A stretch of 64,000 bases of DNA from Diorhabda sublineata (Eukaryota > Arthropoda > Insecta > Coleoptera > Chrysomelidae). The notes under the pieces were generated by a model. The model did no database searches. It saw only the letters and a program-made list of their open reading frames with translations, and was not told the origin of the DNA. The translations under genes were made by a program, and so were the position numbers. Positions 45,061 through 56,989 of the stretch are shown here, piece after piece; positions within the stretch are counted from its first letter, which is position 1; each line of letters opens with the position of its first letter. Where the stretch lies: contig NC_079476.1 in the NCBI RefSeq assembly GCF_026230105.1, forward strand, positions 5,105,209 through 5,169,208, in the 5' to 3' direction.

Positions 45061-48000
45061 AATTTTGACAGATGCTAGCGTTGTTGCCGTTCTCACAGCT
45101 GTAAAGAATCTCCAAATTTTACACTAACACTTCCTAATAAGTTATTGTTCGTTGCTATGGTAACGCAATATTTTGTTTATGCATCGAACTGGTCTAGGCT
45201 AACTAGATATCAACACATCCTCGTAAATTCGAATATTTTTGTTTTTGGTCGATATTAAAAAAATCAACAACTATGAGAACAACTTTTTGTAGGACAAAGA
45301 TCTAAATTGATCCACTCTCTAAATTTATGATGAGTAATAGTTGATGTTTTCTTAATTATTTGAGTAATTTTGATGTAAATAATAAAGTTCGTATTGGCAT
45401 CAATGTAAACATTCCTTTGCTGGAAAGGGGAATTGCAAAATTATACAAATTCTCTCTGAACTATGACCCATAAAATATAACCAGGCTACATAGTCGCTTT
45501 TCATTTTCATATTACTATAGGGAAATTCGCGAAGCTACAAAACAGAAAATAGGAAAGTTCTGTTGTCGGAATAAACATGGAAAAGCGTATTTTCCTTATT
45601 AGCTGTAAATTACTGTAACGTTTATTAAGTCGATGGCGCCAAACTTGCCAACACTTTGTTGTTGTTCTTCCAATGAACACGTCAAGTAAGTGGAATAGTT
45701 TAGAGAAACAGTGACGGCGATATGGCGTGTGTGTTGATTGGAAATTAATTGACTTATTTAGCTCTGTGTTAGGAGATTTTCTTATAACAAATTTCAAAGG
45801 ATTAAGGAGAATTTACACCTCCATTGATCAAACTCGTATAAATTCGAAAAATTTACTGATACAGCACTCGTTTACATGGTTTTTATACTCCGGCTTAAAG
45901 TTAACTAAGTATAAGCAAAGCAAATGAATAAAAATCCCATTATTTTTATTCTTTTTATAGATTTTGGAAACAGTTTATTTCATTACAGACCAACAGTAAT
46001 CCCCTAAAAGCTGAAGCAGCTGTCATATTGACAGATAAGACACTTTCAAACTGAGAATCTATTATAACGTAACTGTGAATCAACAAAGATTCCCTCTTGT
46101 GTGATATTTAGAATTACTGTTTGCAGATATCGGAATTCATCACGATTCTTGTTTTAAGACTTCACAAAGTTTTTCGTAAGTCGCAGCCCCATAAAATCGT
46201 AAAATGAAACAACGTATAATTGACTTACTGTTATTTTCACATTGAAAAACCAATCGAGGGACCACTTCATTTATCTATTCAGGAGATATTTTATATATAT
46301 ACTTTATTTAAAGACATTTCTTTTTATATCATATATTTCAGAGAGTGACAACTACGCTGGAAGTATCTGTGAAAACCGTATGTTTTGTTAAAAAAACGAG
46401 GGAAATTATCCAACTTCCCGACACAACTCAATCGGACAGTCGATTAAAACTAATTTTTTTGACAGGAAAAAGTCAAATTTTTTGTCAGAAAAAGACCTAC
46501 AGTTTTTATCACTATACCTTTATACGCATTTTTCATCATTTTTGAGATATTGCGAAAAGAAGGTGGAAAAATTGGAAAATTTTTTTCCCTAAAATCTTGA
46601 TTTTTTTGAAAAATATGCGTCCTAAAGCAGCCAAACTTCTAGAACCCATCAAACTCTTTATATTAAAGTTAGTTCTAGACGGAATTGATTTAAAAGAAAA
46701 AACCATTATATGTTCCCCATTACAGCTCATCCATTTTAAATGCAACAGACTTTTAACAGAGCTCATTTTGAAGCTTTTTTCAAGCACTACAAAACCCTTT
46801 TTCATTGGAATGCAGAAAATGTATCTGCTCGACACTAGATGGCATTGAATACATCGATTGAATTTCAGACAAAATAGAAAATGGCTTTGATCTTTAATAT
46901 CTTGCTTAATATTACACTTAGAATACTTTATAAAAAACCAATTTGTTCAGTTTTTCACTTTCTACAACTTTTTCATTATGAAGTTTTCGTTAAAATGCAA
47001 ATTTTTGGAGATATTTGCAAAAAACCGATGAAAAACGTGAAAAAATTTCGAATTTTCAATTGCCCTTAACTTGAAAAGTATTGGGTTCTTTGAAAAACTT
47101 TATAGAATATTTTTTTCTCAAAATTAGACCTTCTATCGATATCCAAGATTATTTTGAAAAAAAAGTTTACACCACCGACAAGGGGTGGCAACCACTTCCA
47201 GGGTGGGTGCGGAGTTTAGATCATTTTCACTCTTAGAGTTAATGGTAAGATGAGCCTAATCCCAAAACTTCATGCAAATCGATTTACAGTAAAAAAATTC
47301 GGAGCATAACGTTTCAATGACTGCACTAATAAAAGTCACTCTGTATACCAACAAGTAACTTATTCTTTTCACGTTGTTTCGCGTTACATTCCTCACTCAC
47401 CTATCACAATGCGTAGGATTGTAGAGGAGTATGAGTGCTTCGAATGTTATTTAGTTAATTTTTTATAATACAATTAAGTTTCTTTACATCGACTCATCCT
47501 AATTCGAAAACATCCGGTTTTATCGACTATCGACACCTTTTGCATGTAAGTACTTCTAGATTAAACTGGATAACTCTCGACCTGCTCGAAATTCTAATAA
47601 AACTAAATTTTCTAGCGTGTTATTTGAACTGAACAATACTATAAAATGAAGGTGTCGGAAACTAAGCTGCACCTCGTACTATATAGAACCTAAACGTGAC
47701 ATTTAAGTCAATCGTGCTCTATAGGTGAGGATCAGTTAGCCATTAATTCAACCTTTGTATCTTTGAGACACATTACAAGTGATACTTTCTTGATCTAGAC
47801 GTTTATTTATTTCTGAACATCAAGTTACACGTTCACGCCGTGTCACCTGTGGTGACCTCTCATTGTAGATAACGAATACAATAACTTTCTGTCGATGTTG
47901 ATTCGTAACTTATCGTAAAAACTGCGAGTTGTGAACAATTTTAAATATTGATTCAGTTTGAATTTGGAAATTGTAGTGTGTACTTTGGTTTCTGAAGACG

Positions 48001-48219
48001 AAAACTTGGTAATCGAAACGCACGTCAGTCAGAAAATATCACCAACGGTTCCAATCAGTGGTGCCCTATGATGGGTGTTATTAGAGCTCTCCTCTGGAAA
48101 ATTTAGGTGCTAAATTAAAATTATGCATTTTGAGCCTGTCTAGAGTGATTTTTAATATCAGTTCAACGTGCCTGGACAGCGCTGGTCATTGGCACACAAA
48201 AAAAATCATATGATAAATA
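45061..48219. other. intergenic; dispersed-repeat-like at 46.3-47.35 kb
   Basis: 46340-47350 has the AT-rich, T-run-rich texture and accaccgacaaggggtggcaac block that I associate with dispersed insect repeats. Weak inverted ends (cagagagtgac at about 46340; gtcactctgt at about 47337) are possible. Open frames are short and unrecognised. Confidence 0.35.
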
Positions 48220-48224
48220 AGTTA

Positions 48225-48495
48225 AATAAAGGACTGTATTCTCCAAGCAATCCGGGTTCAGAAAGCCCGCATAAGGGTTCATCTACTACTAAGCTCCACA
48301 TAAGTGGAGACGCGACTCCCCTTATAGACATCCTCTGTTTGCAGTAATTAAAAAGGTGTCTTCTCCTACTTTCATTTTTGCTGTTCTAGTAGATACTAGT
48401 TGTGCCATCCATCTGGAGGTTATCCCATCTACTACTCTCGTGTCTTTAAAAATATTTAAAAATTCTTTTGCAGCTGCAACATTAACAGGAATGGT
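48225..48495 (-). pseudogene. LINE reverse transcriptase fragment
   Basis: Minus-strand frames read NIFKDTRVVDGITSRWMAQL, then VSTRTAKMKVGEDTFLIT, then NRGC, then, after a frame change, GVASPLMWSLVVDE and PLCGLSEPG. The order matches the RT region from the template-binding block through the GCPQGGVLSPLLW..VVD box of R1/Jockey-type LINEs. The Q-G-G part is damaged at the frameshift (about 48325). About 90 codons remain with no flanking LINE sequence. It is distinct from the other LINEs in the window. Confidence 0.86.
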
Positions 48496-49016
48496 CCAAT
48501 GAATAGATATTTCGATATTTCAACTTTTCCACAACTCAAGTTATTCAGTAGTTAATCGCGTTACATGTACAGGTTTACTCACTTTTACATATGTTTTGGG
48601 ATAAGAGGACATCCTTATTGTTCCTTGCTCAAAGCTAATATCTTATCCTTTGACATGTTTCTTACATTTTATGAATTACTCCGATTCTTTTTCCAGCAAA
48701 AAAATAATTTGTCGAGTTGTTCAAGATTTATATTTCACGACAAATTTTGTAAACAAGATTCCAACTAAAGCGGCTATAGTAGCAAACCCAAGTGGAATGG
48801 ATTATGAACGTTTTGAGAGTTGTGGTAGATAATAACAAATAGAAAAACAAAAAAAATGGAACACAAGCTTTGAGAGGTTGTGTTACAATATGTGAGTCAT
48901 TAAATTTTTTAGTGGAGTGTTCGAATAATTTCTATTAAAGTAGAATTGAAATTTCTTCTGCGACCGACGATAGTAAGATGTTTGGTGATACGTCACAAGA
49001 ATTCTTCAAAAGTACT
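48496..49016. other. intergenic, nothing recognised
   Basis: Short unrecognised open frames only. Confidence 0.4.
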
Positions 49017-51411
49017 TATAGTCCAGGAGCCGGTAACATTGAAAGTTCCGTCATCAAAAAAATCAAAAAATTTTTATTTAAATAAATAGAACGTAAATAT
49101 AGGAATAAATTAAGCTCGGTATGCGTGGATTCCTATTGCCGAAATGATTTGAAAAAAAATTATTAAAAAAATGGAAAAATGTTTTACCGTCATCGCGGAT
49201 ATTAATTTTTTTATGTATTCGACAGTAAATTGTATTAGCTTTTTGAAAAAAATCACGCAAACCACTTTTTCTTGCCGGAAGGGTCTGGCACATCTATTTG
49301 GGGCTAAAATTTCTCCATCATGCCGGAAACTTTTTTTTTATTTTTTTATTTTATTCATTTTTATGTAATTTTTAAAAATAGCTCGGTATGCGCGCTCAAA
49401 AACTGCCGGATAAATCCCTCATACCATCTTGATGTGCATAAACTATATTAGCATCTACTCCAAAATGTACGATGTTCAATACATTTATTTTGGAGTAAAT
49501 GCTTTTTGTCAAATTACCGTTGTTACATAATTATTATAATCTCGTATATTACATCAATAATAATTATGTTTCTTGTAAAATTATTCTTGTCCATGAATGT
49601 TTTTTTACATACATAATATAGTTTAGTACAGGAGAATAGACTATATAGCCTTCATGGTTTCTATCTATATATTTATTACTTACTTTTCTCTAGTTCAGGT
49701 AAGGTTGTCTTTGGACATTTTAGAAGGTATAAGCTATTCTGTCCCTTCAGTTTGCTTCACCTTCAAGTGTCGAATGTTTCGTCATTTCGTTTTCTATTTT
49801 GGATATTTTTGAATATTATCAACTCATATTGTTTTTTTGTACTGTGTTGCAGTAACAATTAATTCAGTGTGTTGTAGTTTGTGGTGAAACATTTATATAT
49901 TTGTGTCAAATTTTACTATTTTCTTATTGTAATTGCAAAATGTCTCAAGCATTTGGTAAGATAGCAGAATACATAATCAAAAAAATATGTAATACCACAG
50001 CGTCAGAAATACATCTAATTTTTGATAGATATTTTTCACCCTCGATTAAAGATTCAGAAAGATTAACACAAAAAGAAAATGACATACCATTTGCAATCGC
50101 AGGACCTCTACAGAGTAGACCAACTGATTTCAATAAAAGTTTAAGTAACCCTAAATTTAAAGAATCAATGGTTCAATTTTTACATAAGCATTGGACAGAG
50201 GATTTATTTAGCTCCATTCTCAATGAAAAAAAATTTTTTAACAGTTGAAGACCAATGCTTCATTTACACTAATATCAATGGAGCTGTATCGCGGACATTA
50301 AACGAGGATTATACATGTTATCACGAAGAAGCTGATACGAGAATTTTCTTCCACTTGAAAAAATGTTTACCTCACCAAAAAATTCTCATTAAATCTGTAG
50401 ATACTGACGTGTTAATCACTTGTCTCGGAAATATTCACAAATTCGAAAACCAATAAATATGGATAACAAATAAATTAGGTAAAGAAATAAAGTTGTACAG
50501 ATCTTGCACGAGAATTAGGTCCATCACTTTGCCGAGCTCTTCCGGGCTTCCACGCCTTCACAAGTTCTGATTATACAGCAGCTTTTGTTCGGAAAGGAAT
50601 AGTCAAACCATTCAACATTTTAATACGAAATGAAGAATACCAAAATATGTTTGAACATTTGACGGATCCGGAAGACATCAATGACGAAGAGAAAACAGAT
50701 CTTATCCAAAGATTTACTAACGAAATGTATAATATAGACAAAAATAATGTTGATAGTGCACGATTTGAATTATTCTTGAAATTTTTTGCAAGCACCAGTG
50801 ACAAAGAAGAATTTTTCAAAGGTCTAATAAATTTCAATTCAAGCAATATTCCTCCATGCTGGAAAACACTGTCACAAAAAGTTTTACACGCCATATTTAT
50901 AAATGCAATGTGGCAAAATGTCATTGAGCCAATTTGTATTTTATTCGAACCAACAGAATGTGGATGGCAACTAAATCAAGAAAATAAGTTGGAACCATTG
51001 TGGTATAAAGGCCCAGCAGCACCTTCAAAAGAAATTCTTAGTAGCCAATTAAATGAAGAAGGAAGTGAAGAATCAGAAAATGAAAATGTCAATTATTTCA
51101 ATATTATTTTATTGTTTCAATTATCTAAAATAAAAATTCTCCTATTATTCCTTAAGTCATATTAATCCTCATATTCTTTTAAATCTAAGCAAAGAAAAAG
51201 ACATCTTACAAAAAAGCATTTACTCCAAAATAAATGTATTGAACATTGTACATTTTGGAGTAGATGCTAATATAGTTTATGCAAATTTCGGCAATAGGAA
51301 TCCACGCATACCGAGCTTAATTTATTCCTATACTTACGTTCTATTTATTTAAATAAAAATTTTTTGATTTCGCTATGACGGGACTTTCAGTGTTACCGGC
51401 TCCCCGCCTAT
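49017..51411. mobile_element. 2.4-kb DNA transposon with long terminal inverted repeats
   Basis: The outer left arm (49017-49143) and outer right arm (51284-51411) are inverted copies: ggagccggtaaca, a-tgaaag-t-ccgtcat, tttttatttaaataaatagaac, and taagctcggtatgcgtgg all recur in the same order. The inner arm pairs 49434-49515 with 51205-51283 (ttagcatctactccaaaatg). In the right arm outer and inner parts are directly joined. In the left arm about 290 bp (49144-49433) intervenes. One broken gene fills the middle. Ends are placed to within about 5 bp and the target duplication is unresolved. Confidence 0.9.
49940..51162 (+). pseudogene. HEEADTRI-family transposon protein with PIN/XPG-like motifs
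   Basis: The likely start is ATG 49940 (MSQAFGKIAEYI). Segment 1 reads LIFDRYFSPSIKDSERLT. A frame change at an A8T7 run (about 50226-50240) leads to segment 2, with CYHEEADTRIFFHLKK and LIKSVDTDVLITCLGNI, ending in a stop at 50454. Segment 3, again shifted (from about 50500), reads DLARELGPSLCRALPGF, AFTSSDYTAAFVRKG and EPTECGWQLNQENKLEPLWY, ending at 51162. Spaced acidic pairs E-A-D and D-T-D resemble the metal-binding motifs of PIN/XPG-type nucleases; that is inference. The Cys-rich tail typical of the family is absent. About 405 codons in total. It is inactive as it stands. Confidence 0.82.
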
Positions 51412-52464
51412 TATAATATCCCTTTTAGCAATAAATAATGAGATTGATTCTCATGGTTGCAATCTATGTTGCTTTGAGTTTTGACAATTTCTTCAATGCT
51501 TTCACCTCTTGACATGGATCGTAATGAGCATTAGTCATGACGTTTTCGGTACGACCACAACCATTATAATTGCAATGTGGAACGCTCAGAAGAGGCGCTA
51601 TGGATAGAAGATATATATTAGAAGGTTCCAAACATTTTGTCTTGTAAACCACTTTCAAAATACTAATACTAGTTGATACACCACATTACCAACTCGACAA
51701 TAAATCAGATCTAACTGTGGAAATTCAAGTATACTTCTATTGTAGAGCTTCCCGTGGACCCTTGGGTGTGCAACTGGATCTTTTTGGAAATCACTGTATT
51801 GAAATAGAGACAGCATAATGCATTCGACGTATTTTTTTACTCACCTCGTATACATACAATTTTCTACGAGATCCAAATAACAGTGATTAATAAGTGGGGA
51901 TATTTATTTTATTTGGATTCATATGAATGTTGGTATAAATGTGGATTTATTTATGCCCCCGACAAGTTGTTAAATACACGCATTTCGTTAATATTTCATT
52001 AGACTATTTAGAACTGATGCATTTAAGTACTTCCCATACATATATTTATGTGACAAGGGCACTGAACTTTCAAGTAGAATGCGTTTTATTATTATTAAAA
52101 CACTTTTATTGGCTATACGTGTCTATGTAACGGAATTTTTGGTATTAATTTTCGGTCTTTTATACAATAAGATTTATTGTGAACGTAAATATAATATCTG
52201 GTAGCTTAGGAAAAAGATTGAATCAATTTTTTTAACTCGATTATTGTATTAAAACAAAAAATCTCCATCAATGTAATAAAACTTGGTAGTAATCTCTTTT
52301 TTTTAAAGAGACTAGCGTTTGCCGCCGACCTTCTCCCGCGATATGTGTCCGTTCAATTTCAAATTATTATATTGTTTAAAACGTTTTTCGTTCAAATTGA
52401 AAGTTTTCACTACAGTATTAACGTATTTTGTTCCTCCTTCATTCATTTAATGTTGCATTTAAGC
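51412..52464. other. intergenic, nothing recognised
   Basis: A 64-codon minus-strand frame (51464-51658) has no motif I recognise. The last 8 bp before 52473 are the hAT target duplication. Confidence 0.45.
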
Positions 52465-52472
52465 TTTTTGAC

Positions 52473-54152
52473 CAGCGTTGTCCAACTGGCGGCCCGCGAT
52501 GCCATTCGTTGTGGCCCGCGAAATGTTTTACGGAGAGGATTATATTTTCTTTATCCTTACATACCTTACAATATGACAATGCCGTGTCGCTTGAGCTAGC
52601 AACGGCAAAAAAACCTTTTACTGATGGCAATTTAATTAAAAAGTGTGCCGTTGAAATGCCCAAAGCTTTTGAAGATTCTAAAATGGCGGAGAAATTTCAA
52701 TCAGTGCCACTTTCACATCAAACCATACAAAGAAGGATAGTTGCTATGGGTGAGCAAGTAGAAAAGTCTATGCTTAGCCTAGTTAAAAAAAGTTAATATT
52801 TCTCACTTTGTCTGGATGAAAGCACTGATCAATCAGATGTTAGTCAGCTCCTAATATTTGTGTGTACTACTTTTGACGATTTTACCAGTAAAGAGGAGTT
52901 ATTTGATATCTGCCCTCTTTATGGAACGACTAAAGGAAAAGACATCTATGAGGCTGTGAAGAAAGCAGTTGATAGAATTGGAGGTTTCGATAAATGTTCA
53001 GCAATAGCAACAGACGGGGCCCCATCAATGGATTAGTGGGTCTGCTTCGAGAGAATGGTGTTACTTGCCCTGCAATCCATTGTATTATACATCAGGGAGC
53101 TTTAAGTGGAAAATCAGTCAAGCAAAATTAAGTTTTTCAAACCGTGAGTAAGATTATAAATAAGATTAGAGGTGGAAATCGATCCCTTCTACTCAGGCAA
53201 CTTAGGCAGTTTTTAGTGGAAACAGAGGCTGAGTATGGAGACTTGCTAATGTACAACCAAGTAAGGTGGCTGAGTGCAGGAAAGTGAATGGAACGGTTTT
53301 TTGCCATAAGGAAGGAAATCCCCGCATTCCTCAATCGATACGTTTCATCGGACACAACTGAACTGGAAAGAAAGCTTAAGGATCCAGAATTCTTAAGACA
53401 GATCTGACTAATCATCTTAACAGTTTATACTTGAGTCTTCAAGGAAGAAACCAGACGGTTTCAGATTTAATCGAAAAAATAAACGGAATAAGCTGAACGT
53501 GTTTAAACATGCTTTGGAAAAGAACAACCTGGCATACTTCCCTAGCTGTCTGCAACTAGCAGAAGAATTTAATAGTGAGGAAAATATTGAGTTTTCATGC
53601 GGCAGTTCACTAATTCAACAAGTTATTGATGAATCGAAAGTATCAAAAGCAGTTTACTGCTTTATAATAATCCTTCTAAAGAGAAATTTCCAAATCTGCG
53701 AGATTTTGGACTAAAGATTACATCAATGTTCGGAAGCACATATACACGTGAAAGTGCCTTTTCTTCCATGAAGTACATTAAAAACCACAACAGAAGCAAC
53801 CTCACCGATTCTTCCTTACGTCATCTCATGAGACTGTCTACAACTGAACTGGAGGTGGACATTTCCTCATTGGTGGATGAAGCCGATCGACCACAGTCTT
53901 CACATTTGATATAACTCTTTATTATTATTGCAATGTTTCTTTTAGCTCTCAAAAAAAATATGTATAAATTTTCCATTCATTTACAAAATCGTACTCGATG
54001 AGCAACAAAAGAAATAATACTCTTTTTTTGTGTTAATTATTTTTATACCTTACATTATTTTGTTATTGCTTTAACAAAATTATTATATGGCCCGCAACCA
54101 CATCAAAGGTTTTAGTTTTGGCCCTTGGTGCCTTGCAATTTGGACACCCCTA
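52473..54152. mobile_element. hAT transposon (Tip100/GTF2IRD2-type) with perfect target duplication
   Basis: The left end cagcgttgtccaactgg and the right end, reverse-complemented, taggggtgtccaaattgc share the GTGTCCAA-type hAT terminus. tttttgac occurs immediately outside both ends (52465-52472 and 54153-54160), a perfect 8-bp duplication. Internal ggcccgc boxes lie next to both termini. The 1.68-kb length is close to full for this group but the gene is broken. Confidence 0.93.
52590..53914 (+). pseudogene. hAT transposase, GTF2IRD2/ZBED-like
   Basis: Frames read KKPFTDGNLIKKCAVEMPKA, then PLSHQTIQRRIVAMGEQVEK, then YFSLCLDESTDQSDVSQLLI (first catalytic region), GKDIYEAVKKAVDRIGG, AIATDGAPSMD (second region), ALQSIVLYI, then FKHALEKNNLAYFPSCLQLA, FGSTYTRESAFSSMKYIKNH and RSNLTDSSLRHLMRLSTTEL (hATC region). 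This is the order of hAT transposases related to vertebrate GTF2IRD2 and FAM200 proteins. The N-terminal BED finger is absent. Frameshifts or stops occur near 52795, 53034, 53110-53480 and 53714. It is inactive. Confidence 0.88.
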
Positions 54153-54160
54153 TTTTTGAC

Positions 54161-54714
54161 TGTTCCAAGTGAGAATACGTTCTCTATGAGGACAATGATG
54201 AGAAGTGGTCCTTGTTCTTCGACAGAGCGCAGGTAAACGGCTTTCTGCAACTGCATCCATATCATCGTGATACTGGTCAAATACGAAAACTCTTCTTAAA
54301 ATTTATTTAAATAAATTATGATTCTCGTAACACAGATAGTGCATTACATCAATCTCCTGAAAACGTTATTGTTGACGTATAATTTAAGAAAGTGTGAACT
54401 ATGACACAATTGTATTATTTTGTAAGTCCATTGCAATGTATTCTATCCCCATAGCTTTAGGCTTCATTTTTAATAGATATGGCATCTGAAATATTTGTAT
54501 TTACGATAATAAGCACTCTGTCACAATAAGAATTCACATCATTCTTTTTCTAAATTACAAATGAAGAACAGGTATCTTTGAAGGGATTATTGTACGGCGA
54601 CAATGTGAAAACAATTTCTGAATTTATTAGATGTCAATCAGCAATCCGATTATCACAATGTATCCAATCCGATTGAGCCGGCTATTGACAGTTGCACCAT
54701 CTATCGACAATAAT
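54161..54714. other. intergenic, nothing recognised
   Basis: No motif or repeat was seen. Confidence 0.4.
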
Positions 54715-55385
54715 TGGCGTACCCATCATTCTCCTTAGAAACATAAATCCATAAATCAATATTTTCATATGTTTTCCATACTTTTTAAAAGTCTGACAAC
54801 GTTGTTTAAACGTAACATTTACCTTACTTCTTCTTTTTCGTTCAATCTTGGAAGATTATCAATTCTCGATTATTTTTATACTTTTTTGTATATAGATACT
54901 CGTATATATCTGTGATCGTAATATTTTTGTTTTGCAGAACGTATGTGTTGATGTCGATGGTTGTGAAGCGCTATTTAAAGAAATGGATACATTCGAAAAT
55001 CAGTTCATCGATGTTGAAAATATTACAATTCGAACTGAAAATGCAGAAAACAAGAACGATGATTTGAAATGACAAGTTGTCTGTATTGGAAGGAAGAATC
55101 CAGGTATAAATCAATAACAAATTTCGGCAATTGTAGAAATAATTTGAGAATAATTAAGTTGGATCGAAAATAACTGGAATTAGTTTTAAAAAGGGGGGGA
55201 ATTTCTTATAAAATAGCGCCACTCTCATTCCAATTTAATATATTGCCGTGACAGTTCATGCTGTCCCTTCACCTTTGATTTTCCAGTCAAAATTTTTACC
55301 TCGATAACATTTTCTTGACTAAGAATCCGGTTCCGTTGCAAAGTCGTGGTGGATTTATATTTCGAAGAAAAACGATGGGTACGCC
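54715..55385. mobile_element. candidate MITE with 13-bp perfect inverted ends
   Basis: tggcgtacccatc at 54715 is the exact inverse of gatgggtacgcca at 55373-55385, and similarity continues about 10 bp inward (attctcctt versus gtttttctt). The 671-bp element has no clear target duplication. Its interior holds an exon-like stretch at 54941-55070: it follows ttttgttttgcag and reads VDVDGCEALFKEMDTFENQF, then NAENKNDDLK, then TGA. Part of the interior (54840-54960) resembles 8070-8170. It could be a non-autonomous element that captured a coding fragment. Confidence 0.5.
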
Positions 55386-55455
55386 AGATAGATACAAATT
55401 TTGACTTTCCGACTACTTTCAGTTTTTATTAAAATGTGATTTGACACTGAAAATT

Positions 55456-55458
<3 letters not shown>

Positions 55459-55505
<47 letters not shown>
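55459..55505. repeat. (AT)n microsatellite
   Basis: About 23 AT dinucleotides in unique AT-rich DNA. Confidence 0.96.
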
Positions 55506-55508
<3 letters not shown>

Positions 55509-55609
55509 TGTAGTTGTATTAAAAGTTACAAAATAGAAATATACATTTTATTATCATTTATAGCTATTTCGTTCTTATGAATGTAAACCCTTTCTGAAAA
55601 TTCTCGTTT

Positions 55610-55815
55610 TCGTGTATTAGATTCCAAAAATTTTGAAGTCTTTGTAATTGAATTTATGTTTATTTAATATTTCTTGGTTCGTTTATGCAGTCCTATTTTT
55701 TTAATCGTATTGATGACTTCTTAATCTATTTTCGAAATACTGAGATGTCTGCCCTATGTATACAGCATCACAATTAGTACAAGGCACTTGATGGGAAATG
55801 TATGGATAATGTATA
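55610..55815 (-). pseudogene. Penelope-like element GIY-YIG endonuclease fragment
   Basis: Minus-strand translation gives HQVPCTNCDAVYIGQTSQYF, then ENRLRSHQYD, then NRTA, then NKHKFNYKDFKI. This is the GIY-YIG domain of arthropod Penelope-like retroelements (usual Y.IPC..C...YIGQT...L..R...H). The two Cys before the YIG strand and the R and H residues of the motif are kept. Single stops and a frameshift near 55690 break it. I could not recognise Penelope RT upstream (higher coordinates). Confidence 0.78.
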
Positions 55816-56989
55816 ATTTTATATTTTGATAAAGACTGAAAGTATATTGTGAAGTGCCTTAAAATATTTTAAGCAAAATAATAGAATAGGGCGTGATTTT
55901 AAGAATGTAACTTGGTTTGTTCTTATCAGCGCTATATTAAAAAATACATTATCAAATAAAAATTTAATTATAAGTTGATAATAACTATAATACTCAGATC
56001 AAAAATTATCGGTCTGTTAAACAAAAAAAGTTTCTAAGCCAAATTTCGATTTATGATAAAGACAGTTAACTTCTTGAATGATACAATCTTGTGACATATG
56101 AAGCCATTCCATTCTGATTTCCTTCTTCGAACCAATAATGTTACTATACTCATTTTACAAATAGTTAATATCGTTTATATCTCAAAATCTAGAGGCCATA
56201 ACCTCGTCAGCTGAGTACGTACCAGAGGAAGGAAGACTGAAAATTGATGGATTAATTTGATATAAATGATTGTTTTGACTAATTTAAGCTTGTATTTTCT
56301 ATACTTTAATTTTAACCCCTTGTCAATGTTTGAGGTTCCTTATCGTTTGATATTTTTTCTTTATCAAAAGTATATAGTACATATCTTTCACATCTATCGC
56401 TAATAATTTCACCCTTATTTAGAACCTTTGGTAACATTATCAATCAATAAAAAGTGTCTTGTCGTGAAAGTCCCTCTCGTATTTAAAACTCTCCGATTTT
56501 CCACTTTTTGCATTAAAACACTTTCCATCATCCTAACACGGATAAACTCAACGGTGTGTAATTCATTATCTAAAAATGGATCAAGAGTTAAATCGATAGA
56601 GCCAGAGAACAGGAGAGAATTTTTTCTTCGTTTCAAAAACCCTCCACGTGACATTAACATAATTAAAGAAGCGGTATATAGAAATTCGAGGGTATCATAC
56701 TTCATTTCCTTACTCCGTCTAAGCTTATCGAAATACAAGCATGATAATATGATACCCCATAATATAAGAGCTGCAGCTAATTAAATAACCGGACTGATGC
56801 TTTGCTCTATAAACTGCGTGCCGTTGTATGTATAAGGATTTAATTTTATGAGCGTAAGGGCGTCGGAATAGAGTGTAGTACAAACACCCAATCAGCACTA
56901 TTCTCTATCATCTATGTTACCAATGAACAGAAGTTACGATATAGATAACAGCTGTTAACCCACCATCCTAGTTGTCTCCTATCTATGTA
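55816..56989. other. intergenic with one unrecognised open frame
   Basis: 56428-56784 on the plus strand is open for 118 codons (MVTLSINKKCLVVKV at its start, MIPHNIRAAAN at its end), and the opposite strand is open for 107 codons over the same place. I recognise neither. Upstream parts of the Penelope-like element may be hidden here. Confidence 0.35.

Noticed and set aside
46340..47350. Possible MITE with cagag-gtgac ends
   Set aside because: The inverted match is only about 9 of 11 bp, with no target duplication, so it is too weak to call.
56415..56784. Overlapping open frames of 107 and 118 codons on opposite strands
   Set aside because: Neither has a motif I recognise, and I could not decide which, if any, is real. 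They are described only as unassigned.
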